Source: RYN-230 sp963760405 (GTDB lineage Bacteria; Actinomycetota; Actinomycetes; Streptosporangiales; Streptosporangiaceae). From it: a stretch of 64,000 nucleotides of DNA. The stretch covers positions 186,001-250,000 of the forward strand of contig CAVXCV010000005.1 of assembly GCA_963760405.1 (NCBI GenBank), in the 5' to 3' direction. Both the position numbers and the translations under genes were made by a program. This document shows, piece by piece, positions 1-7,068 of this stretch; the stretch's first letter is position 1, and every line of letters begins with the position of its first letter. The notes beneath the pieces were generated by a model, which made no database searches, was not told where the DNA came from, and saw only the letters and a list, made by a program, of their open reading frames with translations.

Positions 1-31
1 ATACGCCGAGGTTCGCGGGCTGCTCCTTCAT
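1..31 (-). CDS. Possible 5' end of a divergent gene cut by the window edge
   Basis: An ATG on the minus strand at 31 opens a reading frame that stays open to the window edge and begins MKEQPANLGV. Only ten codons are visible, so neither coding status nor function can be judged. The main support is position: the dyad TCTTGACATCAAGA lies about 15 bases upstream, as an operator of a divergent gene would. No convincing ribosome binding site is visible. Confidence 0.25.
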   Translation of the reverse strand, partial: MKEQPANLGV

Positions 32-45
32 GCGCGCAGCATATC

Positions 46-108
46 TCTTGACATCAAGACTGTCGTACGGGTAGACAGTTGTCGTGCCCATGTATCTCGA
101 TATCGAGA
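46..108. promoter_or_regulatory. Pair of related 14-bp dyad operators
   Basis: Two dyads of the same kind lie 49 bp apart centre to centre: TCTTGACATCAAGA at 46-59 and TCTCGATATCGAGA at 95-108. They share the pattern TCTyGAyATCrAGA. The second is a perfect palindrome and overlaps the GAGAGA ribosome binding site of the methyltransferase starting at 120. They look like paired sites for one dimeric regulator controlling that gene and probably a leftward gene. The regulator is not identifiable from the window. Confidence 0.6.
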
Positions 109-119
109 GAAGTGCTTTG

Positions 120-1022
120 ATGGCTGTCTGGGATCCCTCCACTTACCTGCGGTTCGGCAGCGAGCGGGCGCGGCCGTTCGCTGACCTGCTGGCCCGGGTG
201 GCCGCCGATGACCCGGGCTACGTCGTAGACCTGGGCTGCGGCCCGGGCAACCTGACCGCGCTGCTCGCCGCGCGCTGGCCACGGGCGCAGGTACTGGGCG
301 TGGACAACTCACCGGAGATGATCGACGCTGCCCAGGCCGAAGCTGCCCAGGCCGAAGCTGCCCAGGCCGAGGCAGCGCGGGTCAGCACAGCACAGACCAC
401 GGCAGCTCACGCTGAGGCCGCCCAGACCGGGGCGGCGGCCGGACCCGGCAGAAACGGCGCCGCGCCTGTCCCGGGACCGGCGGCCCGGCTGTCCTTTGCC
501 CTCGGCGATGTCCGGACCTGGCGACCCCTGCGCCCGGTGGACGTGTTCACCTGCAACGCCGTGCTGCAATGGGTGCCCGGGCACGACGAGCTGCTGACCA
601 CCTGGGCCAGCTGGCTGGCCCCCGGCGGCTGGCTCGCCTTCCAGCTGCCGGGAAACTTCGACCAGCCCAGCCACATCCTCCTGCGCGAACTTGCCAGCAC
701 TGAGCGGTGGCAGCCGCGGCTGGCGGGCGTTGAGCTGAACCGCCAGGCGGGCGACCCCGCAGCCTACCTGGACCTGCTGGCCCAGGCGGGCTGCGAGGTG
801 GACGCGTGGGAGACCACCTACCTGCATGTGCTGCGCAACCCGGACGCGGTGCTCGACTGGTACCGGGGTACGGCACTGCGCCCGGTGCGCACCGCGCTGA
901 CCGCGGCCGGGTACGCGGAGTTCGAGGCCGAGTACGGCGCGCTGCTCCAGGCCGCGTACCCGCCTGCCCGGTATGGCACCGTGCTGCCCTTCCGCCGCGT
1001 GTTCGTGGTGGCCCGCCGCTGA
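120..1022 (+). CDS. tam: Trans-aconitate 2-methyltransferase-like protein
   Basis: This is a class I SAM methyltransferase expected to methylate trans-aconitate in the cytoplasm, 300 aa. The N-terminus WDPSTYLRFGSERARPF and the glycine-rich SAM motif VVDLGCGPGNLTALL (about residues 37-51) are typical of Tam. ALGDVRTWRP and NAVLQWVP are the next conserved blocks, and the C-terminal YGTVLPFRRVFVVARR also fits. ATG 120 is chosen because GAGAGA lies 9 bases upstream; a GTG in frame at 84 is less likely. An Ala/Gln/Glu-rich insert of about 45 residues follows the SPEMIDAA segment and comes partly from three 15-bp DNA repeats. It probably forms a loop. The family name is secure; the exact substrate is not. 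Confidence 0.85.
   Translation: MAVWDPSTYLRFGSERARPFADLLARVAADDPGYVVDLGCGPGNLTALLAARWPRAQVLGVDNSPEMIDAAQAEAAQAEAAQAEAARVSTAQTTAAHAEAAQTGAAAGPGRNGAAPVPGPAARLSFALGDVRTWRPLRPVDVFTCNAVLQWVPGHDELLTTWASWLAPGGWLAFQLPGNFDQPSHILLRELASTERWQPRLAGVELNRQAGDPAAYLDLLAQAGCEVDAWETTYLHVLRNPDAVLDWYRGTALRPVRTALTAAGYAEFEAEYGALLQAAYPPARYGTVLPFRRVFVVARR
327..371 (+). repeat. Three 15-bp tandem copies inside tam
   Basis: The unit GCTGCCCAGGCCGAA occurs three times head to tail (327-341, 342-356, 357-371, the last with one change). It encodes repeated AAQAE and keeps the reading frame. It lies where ordinary Tam proteins go straight from the SAM-binding strand to the next helix. Confidence 0.85.
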
Positions 1023-1025
1023 CTG

Positions 1026-1670
1026 TCAGTGGGCCTTCTTGGCCACCTCAGCCGAGATCCGGGGTTTGGGCTCAAGCTGGGACAGGCCGTTCCAGGCCAG
1101 GTTGACCAGGTGGGCGGCGACCTCCTCCAGCTTCGGCTTGCGGGCGTCCAGCCACCACTGCCCGGTGACCGCGACCATGCCGACGAGCATCTGCGCGTAC
1201 ATCGGGACCAGCTTCGGGTCATAGCCGCGGGCGGCGAAGTAGTCGCTCAGGATGTACTCGACCTGGCTGGCGATGTCGCTGATCAGGCTGCCGAAAGTGC
1301 CGGACCCGGAGGCGGGATGCGAATCGCGGACCAGGATGCGGAACCCATCCGCGTCGTCCTCGATGTACTTGAGCAGGGCGACCGCGGCCGCCTCGAAGCC
1401 TTCCCGGCTGTGCGCGCCGCCCAGGATCTCGGTGGCCATGGTCAGCAGGCGGTCCACCTCGCGATCCACCACCACCGCGTACAGGCCTTCCTTACCACCG
1501 AAGTGCTCGTACACGACCGGCTTCGACACCCCAGCCTGGGCCGCGATCTCCTCGATGGAAGTGCCCTCGAACCCTCGCGCCGCGAACAGCCGCCGGCCAA
1601 TGTCCAGCAACTGCTCGCGGCGTTGCTTTCCGGTCATCCTCTTGCGGTTGATGGAACTCGGATTGGTCAC
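1026..1670 (-). CDS. TetR-family transcriptional repressor
   Basis: A 214-aa TetR regulator. The N-terminal helix-turn-helix reads GTSIEEIAAQAGVSKPVVYEHFGGKEGLY, and the rest is an all-helical ligand-binding domain. The frame is open further upstream, but GTG 1670 (start MTNPSSINRKRM) follows a GATGGG-like site and begins just after the desaturase stop. Starts further upstream would overlap the desaturase. It lies 16 bp behind the desaturase on the same strand, so the two are likely one operon. This arrangement is known for regulators of membrane-lipid desaturation; its effector, possibly an acyl-CoA, is inferred. Confidence 0.85.
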   Translation of the reverse strand: MTNPSSINRKRMTGKQRREQLLDIGRRLFAARGFEGTSIEEIAAQAGVSKPVVYEHFGGKEGLYAVVVDREVDRLLTMATEILGGAHSREGFEAAAVALLKYIEDDADGFRILVRDSHPASGSGTFGSLISDIASQVEYILSDYFAARGYDPKLVPMYAQMLVGMVAVTGQWWLDARKPKLEEVAAHLVNLAWNGLSQLEPKPRISAEVAKKAH

Positions 1671-1686
1671 CCGCCCATCATGGCCA

Positions 1687-2718
1687 TCAAGCTGCCTTCC
1701 GGTCACCTGACTTGATCCGCCGGTCGGTCATCGAGCCCAGCTCCTTGCCGCGCTGGCCGGTGAGCTTGGCGGTGAGCCGGTTCCCGTCCGGCCACCGGAC
1801 GTCGGTGGCCCAGCCGAGCCGTTCCGTCCAGGCGATGACCCGCGCGCTGATGTCGATCTGTCCCTTGAGCGCACCGTGCCGGGCACAGGTGGGGTCGGAG
1901 TGGTGCAGGTTGTGCCACGACTCGCCGAAGGACGGGATGGCCAGCCAGGCGACGTTGCGTGACTTGTCCCGCACGTCGAAGTCCTCATTGCCGAACGTGT
2001 GGCAGACCGAGTTGATCGACCAGGTGACATGGTGCAGCAGGCAGATCCGGATCAGGCTGGCCCAGAAGAAGGCGGTGAGCGCGCCCGCGATGGACATCGA
2101 CCACAGGCCGCCGATCAGGGCCGGGGCGAGCAGCGACACGGCGACCAGTCCCGGGAACCAGCGCGATACCCGGCTGACGTCCTTGTCGGCGAGCAGATCA
2201 GGGCAGAACCTGGCCTGCGAGGTGCGGTTGGGGTTGAACAGCCAGCCGACGTGCGCGTAGCCGAACCCCTTGGTGAGCGCCTTCCAGTCGGTGCCGAACC
2301 GCCACGGGGAGTGCGGGTCGCCTTCCTTGTCGCTGTACTTGTGGTGCCGGCGGTGATCGGCTACCCAGACCAGTACCGGCCCCTCGATGGCCAGGCTGCC
2401 GGCGGTGGCCAAAGAGATCTTCAGGCCGCGGTTCGCCTTGAACGACGAATGGGTGAAGTAGCGGTGGAAGCCCATGCTGATCCCCATCCCGGAGATCACG
2501 TAGAAGACCAGGCCGATCAGCACGTCATGCCAGCCCAGCAGGCCCCAGGCCCAGGCGACGGGCACCGCGGCCAGCACCGCCAGCAGCGGGATGCCAACGA
2601 ACAGGGCCACCAGGAACCGGTCCAGCGGGGTGCTCGGGTCGGGCTCGATCTCCGGCAGCGGCACCCGCCGGGTCACCTGCGGCATGTCTGTGGTGACGGT
2701 CTCGGGGGAGGCGGTCAT
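1687..2718 (-). CDS. Membrane fatty acid (acyl-CoA/acyl-lipid) desaturase
   Basis: A 343-aa integral membrane di-iron desaturase that inserts a double bond, usually delta-9, into acyl chains. All three histidine boxes are present: HRYFTH (85-90), HRRHH (122-126) and HNLHH (269-273). Hydrophobic segments lie at about 36-60, 66-84 and in the middle third. ATG 2718 is chosen over the longer frame because GCGAGG sits 7 bases upstream and the preceding 44 residues are low-complexity and unlike the family. It is the first gene of the unit with the TetR gene. A dyad at 2909-2924 is a likely operator. Confidence 0.92.
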   Translation of the reverse strand: MTASPETVTTDMPQVTRRVPLPEIEPDPSTPLDRFLVALFVGIPLLAVLAAVPVAWAWGLLGWHDVLIGLVFYVISGMGISMGFHRYFTHSSFKANRGLKISLATAGSLAIEGPVLVWVADHRRHHKYSDKEGDPHSPWRFGTDWKALTKGFGYAHVGWLFNPNRTSQARFCPDLLADKDVSRVSRWFPGLVAVSLLAPALIGGLWSMSIAGALTAFFWASLIRICLLHHVTWSINSVCHTFGNEDFDVRDKSRNVAWLAIPSFGESWHNLHHSDPTCARHGALKGQIDISARVIAWTERLGWATDVRWPDGNRLTAKLTGQRGKELGSMTDRRIKSGDRKAA

Positions 2719-2908
2719 CGGAACCTCGCTCTGCTCTGGGGGCTGTGCGGCTCTGGGGGCTGTGGGGGCGAGCCCGCTGCGGCCGGTTTCCGGCCCGCCG
2801 CTCCGCTCGGTTTCCGGGCCCGCTCCCTGGGAAGAGGGGTCGGATCGCACCGCCGTCGCACGGGATCAGTTCTGGTCGGCTGCTGCTATGACATATACGT
2901 CACCGTAA

Positions 2909-2924
2909 CCTACGAAACCGTAAG
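2909..2924 (-). promoter_or_regulatory. TetR-type operator dyad upstream of the desaturase
   Basis: CCTACG-AAAC-CGTAAG is an imperfect inverted repeat (5 of 6 arm positions). A TTACGGT direct repeat is also present when read on the minus strand. It lies about 190 bases before the desaturase start in a locally AT-richer patch. The most likely binder is the co-transcribed TetR protein. Confidence 0.4.
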
Positions 2925-3205
2925 TTGCACGGGGGGATAGCTAAGATTTCACCAAGTTGCCGAGGTATCAGCAGGCTGTAGCGGCCTGGACGTCTCGTAA
3001 TGTGAGATTCACCACGGCGAGTACTCCGGCCCTCACCAGCCGCGTCTGAACGAGCTGGCCAGGCCGGCCTTGCCGGGTGCACCTCGCCGGCAAACGTCTG
3101 CAACTGGCCAGCCCGGAACGCCTCTGAACGTCTGCAGGCCGCCGCTGAAGGCCCGACCGGGAAGCGCGGCCGGGCCGGGCCGGTAAAGTTTCCGCGAGAT
3201 ATTGA
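2925..3205. other. Intergenic stretch with no recognisable gene
   Basis: Between the desaturase promoter and tRNA-Gln I see no convincing reading frame. There is a short dyad GTGA-GAT-TCAC at 3002-3012, a possible GntR-type site. The decamer AACGTCTGCA occurs twice, near 3092 and 3126. Confidence 0.4.
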
Positions 3206-3278
3206 TCCCGGGTCGTCTAGCCAGGCAGGACAAGGGTTTTTGGTACCCTCAACCGAGGTTCGAATCCTCGCCCGGGAG
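3206..3278 (+). tRNA. tRNA-Gln, anticodon TTG
   Basis: The cloverleaf closes fully. Acceptor TCCCGGG (3206-3212) pairs with CCCGGGA (3271-3277). The anticodon stem AGGGT/ACCCT (3233-3237 and 3245-3249) encloses the loop TTTTGGT, giving anticodon TTG at 3240-3242. The T arm CGAGG-TTCGAAT-CCTCG lies at 3254-3270. The discriminator is G3278 and CCA is not encoded. This tRNA reads CAA glutamine codons. Confidence 0.93.
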
Positions 3279-3343
3279 CTCTGCACCACAGCATGCGGGT
3301 TTGGAGCCTCCCCGTGACACTGGCCAGGTTCCGGTAGGTGGGC

Positions 3344-4075
3344 TCATGGCGGGTCGGCCGTGGCCGCCCGGGCCCAGCCCTCGATCTTTCGGTACAGGTC
3401 CGCGCTCTCCCGGACTCTGACCACCAGGCAGCCGTGATAGCCCGGGCCAACGTTCTTACGGACCGTCCGCGGTTTATGCCTCTTCAGGACCGTCCGGTGG
3501 AACTGGGCCGGATCCGCACCGGTAATCTCCAGCCAGAACTGTTCGGCCGCCGCGACGTCGGCGGTCTCATGGATGTAGACGCGGTAGTGCAACCGCGAGA
3601 ACTCGACCTCTGCCGCGCGCAGGAAGCGCAAAAAGAAACTGATCAACCGCGGGTCACTGTTGGTAAAGATGACAGACTCGCTGCGGTTGTGTGGCTTGCT
3701 CTTGGCGCCTTCGCACCAGTAGGCGATGGCGCCGGCGATCAGGATCTCCCGGGTCAACAGGGCGCCGATGCTGGCGGCGGCCTCGGCCCGGGCCTGCTCG
3801 CGCAGTGCCTCGCGGGCGGGCCGCTCGGCTTCCCAGTACCGGCGTGATCCCTCGGCTGACCGCTTGCGGCACTCCTCGTAACTGAGCCGCTCCGGGCGGG
3901 GCAGGTCGCGGACCCAGAGGGAGACCGAACTCTTCGAGACACCCAGAGCGCTCGCGATCTCCTCGTAGTCGAGGCCCTGCCCGCGGAGTTCCCGGGCCTG
4001 GTCGCGCAGCTCGTCCTTGGCCCGGGGGCGGCGCGTCCAGGCCGGCGGCGGCTCACCCGTCAGTGCCTTCTGCAA
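3344..4075 (-). CDS. Helix-turn-helix protein with LAGLIDADG-like core, 5' end frameshifted
   Basis: The open frame encodes 243 aa from a TTG at 4075. It has an HTH (YEEIASALGVSKSSVSLWVRDLP) and then GAIAYWCEGAKSK and FTNSDPRLISFFLRFLR, which resemble the LAGLIDADG homing-endonuclease fold. In the frame upstream of the TTG the codons read SCREIKQILGIGSNAT. These belong to a first HTH whose own beginning (MNSSELTAAHRAEAFERLREQAI, ATG at 4214) is in another frame. One extra base in the GGG at 4141-4143 explains the break. The gene points towards tRNA-Gln and stops 66 bp from it. Function is unknown; DNA binding is likely, and nuclease activity is only a possibility. Confidence 0.65.
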   Translation of the reverse strand: MQKALTGEPPPAWTRRPRAKDELRDQARELRGQGLDYEEIASALGVSKSSVSLWVRDLPRPERLSYEECRKRSAEGSRRYWEAERPAREALREQARAEAAASIGALLTREILIAGAIAYWCEGAKSKPHNRSESVIFTNSDPRLISFFLRFLRAAEVEFSRLHYRVYIHETADVAAAEQFWLEITGADPAQFHRTVLKRHKPRTVRKNVGPGYHGCLVVRVRESADLYRKIEGWARAATADPP

Positions 4076-4214
4076 AGTCGCATTACTGCCGATGCCGAGT
4101 ATCTGCTTGATCTCCCGGCAGGAGCGGCAGGCCCGGCGCAGGGCGAATGGCCTGCTCCCGCAGCCGTTCGAATGCTTCCGCGCGGTGCGCCGCCGTTAAC
4201 TCGCTCGAATTCAT
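4076..4214 (-). other. Frameshifted 5' portion of the HTH gene
   Basis: ATG 4214 starts MNSSELTAAHRAEAFERL. Reading resumes one frame over as LRRACRSCREIKQILGIG, which joins the 3344-4075 frame. Restoring one base at 4141-4143 gives a single protein of about 289 aa with two HTH motifs. Confidence 0.55.
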
Positions 4215-4565
4215 GTTCTAATCATGGCGGTGGCTACCGACAGAACCAGCGACCCCACCGCGGCGGCCGCGGCGCTTCTGCCCGCGTGTGCGGATCCGGC
4301 TACGCTGCGCTGAGCTGGCGCTTTATCGCACCCAGTCGGCCCCTCTGGCGCTGGCCGGGCGGTATCCTGCGGTGGTCGGGCGCGTGAACTGGGGACCAGC
4401 CAGGGAATCCGAGATCAATCAGGAACCCGGATCAGCTGGGAAACCGGGACCAGCTGGGCACCGGGACCAGCCAGGACGTACGAGCTGGGATTGCGTGCCC
4501 GCTGTCGCGACCGGGAAGAAGCGGGATCCCGGTATCCGGGGAGCAGCGACTGAGGAGCACCGCAA
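4215..4565. other. Leader region of glmU
   Basis: No gene is supported here. The region holds the promoter side of both the leftward HTH gene and glmU, plus a degenerate repeat tract at 4391-4478. The glmU ribosome binding site GAGGAG is at 4552-4557. Confidence 0.4.
4391..4478 (+). repeat. Five degenerate 17-18-bp tandem repeats
   Basis: Successive copies resemble CCGGGACCAGCTGGGAA, at about 4391-4407, 4408-4425, 4426-4443, 4444-4460 and 4461-4478. The tract lies in the untranslated leader about 90 bases before glmU. Each copy contains a small GACCAGC/GCTGG-type dyad, so alternative hairpins are possible. Confidence 0.6.
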
Positions 4566-5669
4566 GTGAACGTGAGCCGCCCGGCTGCAGTTATTGTCCT
4601 TGCCGCAGGTGAGGGCACGCGGATGAGGTCCGAGACTCCCAAGGTGCTGCACACAATGTGCGGCGAGACCTTGCTGGGCCATGTGCTGGCCACTGCCCGG
4701 GAGCCGGACCCGGTCCGGCTCATCGTGGTGGTCGGCCACCGGCGTAACCAGGTCATCGAGTATCTGGCCAGCCATGCGCCAGAGGCGATCCCAGTGGTCC
4801 AGGAGCACCAGGGCGGTACCGGGCACGCGGTACGCACGGCGATCGAGGCGGTCGGCCTGGATCACGGCACGATCGTGGTGACCTACGCGGACGCGCCCCT
4901 GCTCCGCGGCTCGACCCTGGCCGCGCTGGTCCGCGAGCACCAGGCGCAGGAGGCCGCGGTGACCGCGCTGACCGCCCGGGTCCCTGACCCCACGGGCTAC
5001 GGCCGGATCATCCGCGACGCGGCCGGTGACTTCACGAAGATCGTCGAGGAGGCGGACGCCACCCCGGAGCAGCGTGCCATCGACGAGATCAACTCCGGTG
5101 TCTACGCGTTCGAGGCGCACTTGCTCGGCGACGCGGTCAAGCGGGTGCCCACCGACAACGCCAAGGGCGAGGAGTACCTCACCGATGTGGTCGCCATCCT
5201 GCGCGCCGAGGGCCATCGCGTAGCGTCCGTTAGGCTAGAAGACGCTGAAGAAGTCCTTGGTGTTAACGACCGCGCCCAGTTGGCGCGGGCGCGGCAGATA
5301 ATGAACGGACGGTTGCTCGGCAACTGGATGCGTGCGGGCGTGACCATCGTCGATCCGGGGACCACCTGGATCGACACTGGCGTGAGCCTCGGCCGTGACG
5401 TCGAGATCGGGCCCAGCACCCAGCTGGAGGGCAACACCATCGTCGCGGTGGGAGCCCGGGTCGGCCCGGGATGCCTGCTCTGCGATACCACCGTTGGCGA
5501 GCGGGCTGTGGTTACCCAGGCAGTTTGCCGGCAAGCAGTGATTGGCGCTGGTGCCGTCGTGGGACCCTTCGCATATCTCCCGCCCGGCACCAGGGTCGGT
5601 GGCGACAGCGTGCCCGCCGATGCGGGGCGCGGGGCCGTCGCGACGAATAAGGGAGTTCGGGACGCGTGA
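4566..5669 (+). CDS. glmU: GlmU lacking the acetyltransferase active-site region
   Basis: GlmU normally acetylates glucosamine-1-P and then couples it to UTP to make UDP-GlcNAc for cell wall and polysaccharides. The uridylyltransferase half is intact: AAGEGTRMRSETPKVLH (about 13-29), QGGTGHAVR, YADAPLL and INSGVYAF. A left-handed beta-helix begins near residue 250. The protein then ends at 367 aa, roughly 110 residues short of actinobacterial GlmU. The usual ARLRPG/AYLRPG arginine is a proline (AYLPPG), and the segment bearing the catalytic His and the Lys/Tyr/Asn ligands is absent. GTG 4566 follows GAGGAG by 8 bases. The stop overlaps the prs start. Uridylyltransferase activity is likely; acetyltransferase activity is not. 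Confidence 0.88.
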   Translation: MNVSRPAAVIVLAAGEGTRMRSETPKVLHTMCGETLLGHVLATAREPDPVRLIVVVGHRRNQVIEYLASHAPEAIPVVQEHQGGTGHAVRTAIEAVGLDHGTIVVTYADAPLLRGSTLAALVREHQAQEAAVTALTARVPDPTGYGRIIRDAAGDFTKIVEEADATPEQRAIDEINSGVYAFEAHLLGDAVKRVPTDNAKGEEYLTDVVAILRAEGHRVASVRLEDAEEVLGVNDRAQLARARQIMNGRLLGNWMRAGVTIVDPGTTWIDTGVSLGRDVEIGPSTQLEGNTIVAVGARVGPGCLLCDTTVGERAVVTQAVCRQAVIGAGAVVGPFAYLPPGTRVGGDSVPADAGRGAVATNKGVRDA

Positions 5670-6643
5670 CCGGTATCACCGCGACCAGCCAGAAGAAGCT
5701 GATGCTCTTCTCCGGCCGCGCCCATCCGGAACTGACCAGCGAGATAGCACGCCACCTCGGTATTGATCCCACCCCCGCCATGCTCTTCGACTTCGCCAAC
5801 GGCGAGATCTTCGTCCGGTTCCTGGAGTCGGTCCGCGGCAGCGACGCGTTCGTGGTGCAGAGCCACACCGCGCCGATCAATCAGTGGATCATGGAACAAC
5901 TGATCATGGTCGATGCGCTCAAGCGGGCCTCGGCCAAGCGGATCACGGTGGTCGCGCCGTTCTTCGGGTACGCCCGCCAGGACAAGAAGAGCCGCGGCCG
6001 GGAGCCGATCTCCGCCCGGCTGATGGCCGACCTGTTCCTCACCGCCGGCGCTGACCGGATCATGGCGGTGGACCTGCACACCGCGCAGATCCAGGGTTTC
6101 TTCGACGGTCCGGTGGACCACCTGTTCGCGCTCCCGACACTGGCGGGCTACATCGAGCGCAACCTGGATATCTCGCAGGTCACCGTGGTGGCACCGGACG
6201 CCGGGCGGGTCCGGGTCTGTGAGCGCTGGACGGACCGGCTCGGCTGCCCGCTGGCCATCATCCACAAGCGCCGCGACCCGGACGTGGCCAACCAGGTCAC
6301 CGTATTCGAGGTGGTCGGCCAGGTGGCCGGCCGCACCTGCATCGTGGTGGACGACATGATCGACACCGGGGCCACGATCGTCAAGGCAGCCGACGCGCTG
6401 TTCGAGCAGGGCGCTGCGAAGGTCGTCGTCACCGCCACCCACGGCGTCCTGTCCGGCGGTGCGGTGGATGGGCTGAAGAACTCGCGGATCAGTGAGGTCA
6501 TCGTGACCAACACGCTGCCGATCCCAGACGACAACCGGTTCGACAAGCTCACCGTGCTGTCCATCGCGCCGCTGATCGCCCGGGCGATCACAGAGGTATT
6601 CAGCGACGGCTCGGTGACCAGCCTCTTCGACGGCCAGAGCTGA
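5666..6643 (+). CDS. prs: Ribose-phosphate pyrophosphokinase
   Basis: Prs makes PRPP from ribose-5-phosphate and ATP for nucleotide, His and Trp synthesis. At 325 aa it has the usual length. Signatures include the N-terminal KLMLFSGRAHPEL, RQDKKSRGREPISARLMADL, VDLHTAQIQGFFDGPVDHL and the PRPP loop VVDDMIDTGATIV (about 227-239). GTG 5666 overlaps the glmU stop by 4 bases, so translation is coupled. A strong hairpin follows at 6749-6792. Confidence 0.95.
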   Translation: MTGITATSQKKLMLFSGRAHPELTSEIARHLGIDPTPAMLFDFANGEIFVRFLESVRGSDAFVVQSHTAPINQWIMEQLIMVDALKRASAKRITVVAPFFGYARQDKKSRGREPISARLMADLFLTAGADRIMAVDLHTAQIQGFFDGPVDHLFALPTLAGYIERNLDISQVTVVAPDAGRVRVCERWTDRLGCPLAIIHKRRDPDVANQVTVFEVVGQVAGRTCIVVDDMIDTGATIVKAADALFEQGAAKVVVTATHGVLSGGAVDGLKNSRISEVIVTNTLPIPDDNRFDKLTVLSIAPLIARAITEVFSDGSVTSLFDGQS

Positions 6644-6748
6644 TGCCAAGGTGACCGCTGTCTTCGCCCCCGCAAGCGACGAAGACGGCGGCCACCAGCC
6701 TGGCGAGCCAGCTGCAACTGCCGGGGCAAAGGTCAGGGGGCGGACCGT

Positions 6749-6792
6749 CCCTGGCCGGAACTGGAGCACGCGATACCCAGTCCCGGCCAGGG
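6749..6792 (+). terminator. Large hairpin downstream of prs
   Basis: CCCTGGCCGGAACTGG (6749-6764) pairs with CCAGTCCCGGCCAGGG (6777-6792) at 15 of 16 positions around a 12-base loop. No T-run follows, as is common in high-GC terminators. It lies about 105 bases after the prs stop. Apart from it, I see nothing recognisable in the 425-base gap 6644-7068. Confidence 0.55.
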
Positions 6793-7068
6793 GCCGATGC
6801 GGACTGCGCCCCCGCCGGCCGTCCGCAACGTTTCCCGGTTCCGCCCCCGGATGGTTCCTTGCCCCGGCTGATTCCCCCCGCCGCAGCTGGTATGAGAATT
6901 GCAGTAGGCCATTGCGCCACGATTGATCCGTGATTAAGCGGCTGACAGCCGGCCCGTGGCCCCACCCCGTGCGACGGGCATGGCGGTTAGTTCATGATTG
7001 AGTGGTGTTTGCCCCGGCTCCCCACCCGCCCGGCCGGGGCGGCGCACCGAACGTGAACGGGGCGATTG

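Noticed and set aside
3002..3012. GTGA-GAT-TCAC as a Rex or GntR site
   Set aside because: It is too short for Rex and lies far from any start codon; kept only as a note.
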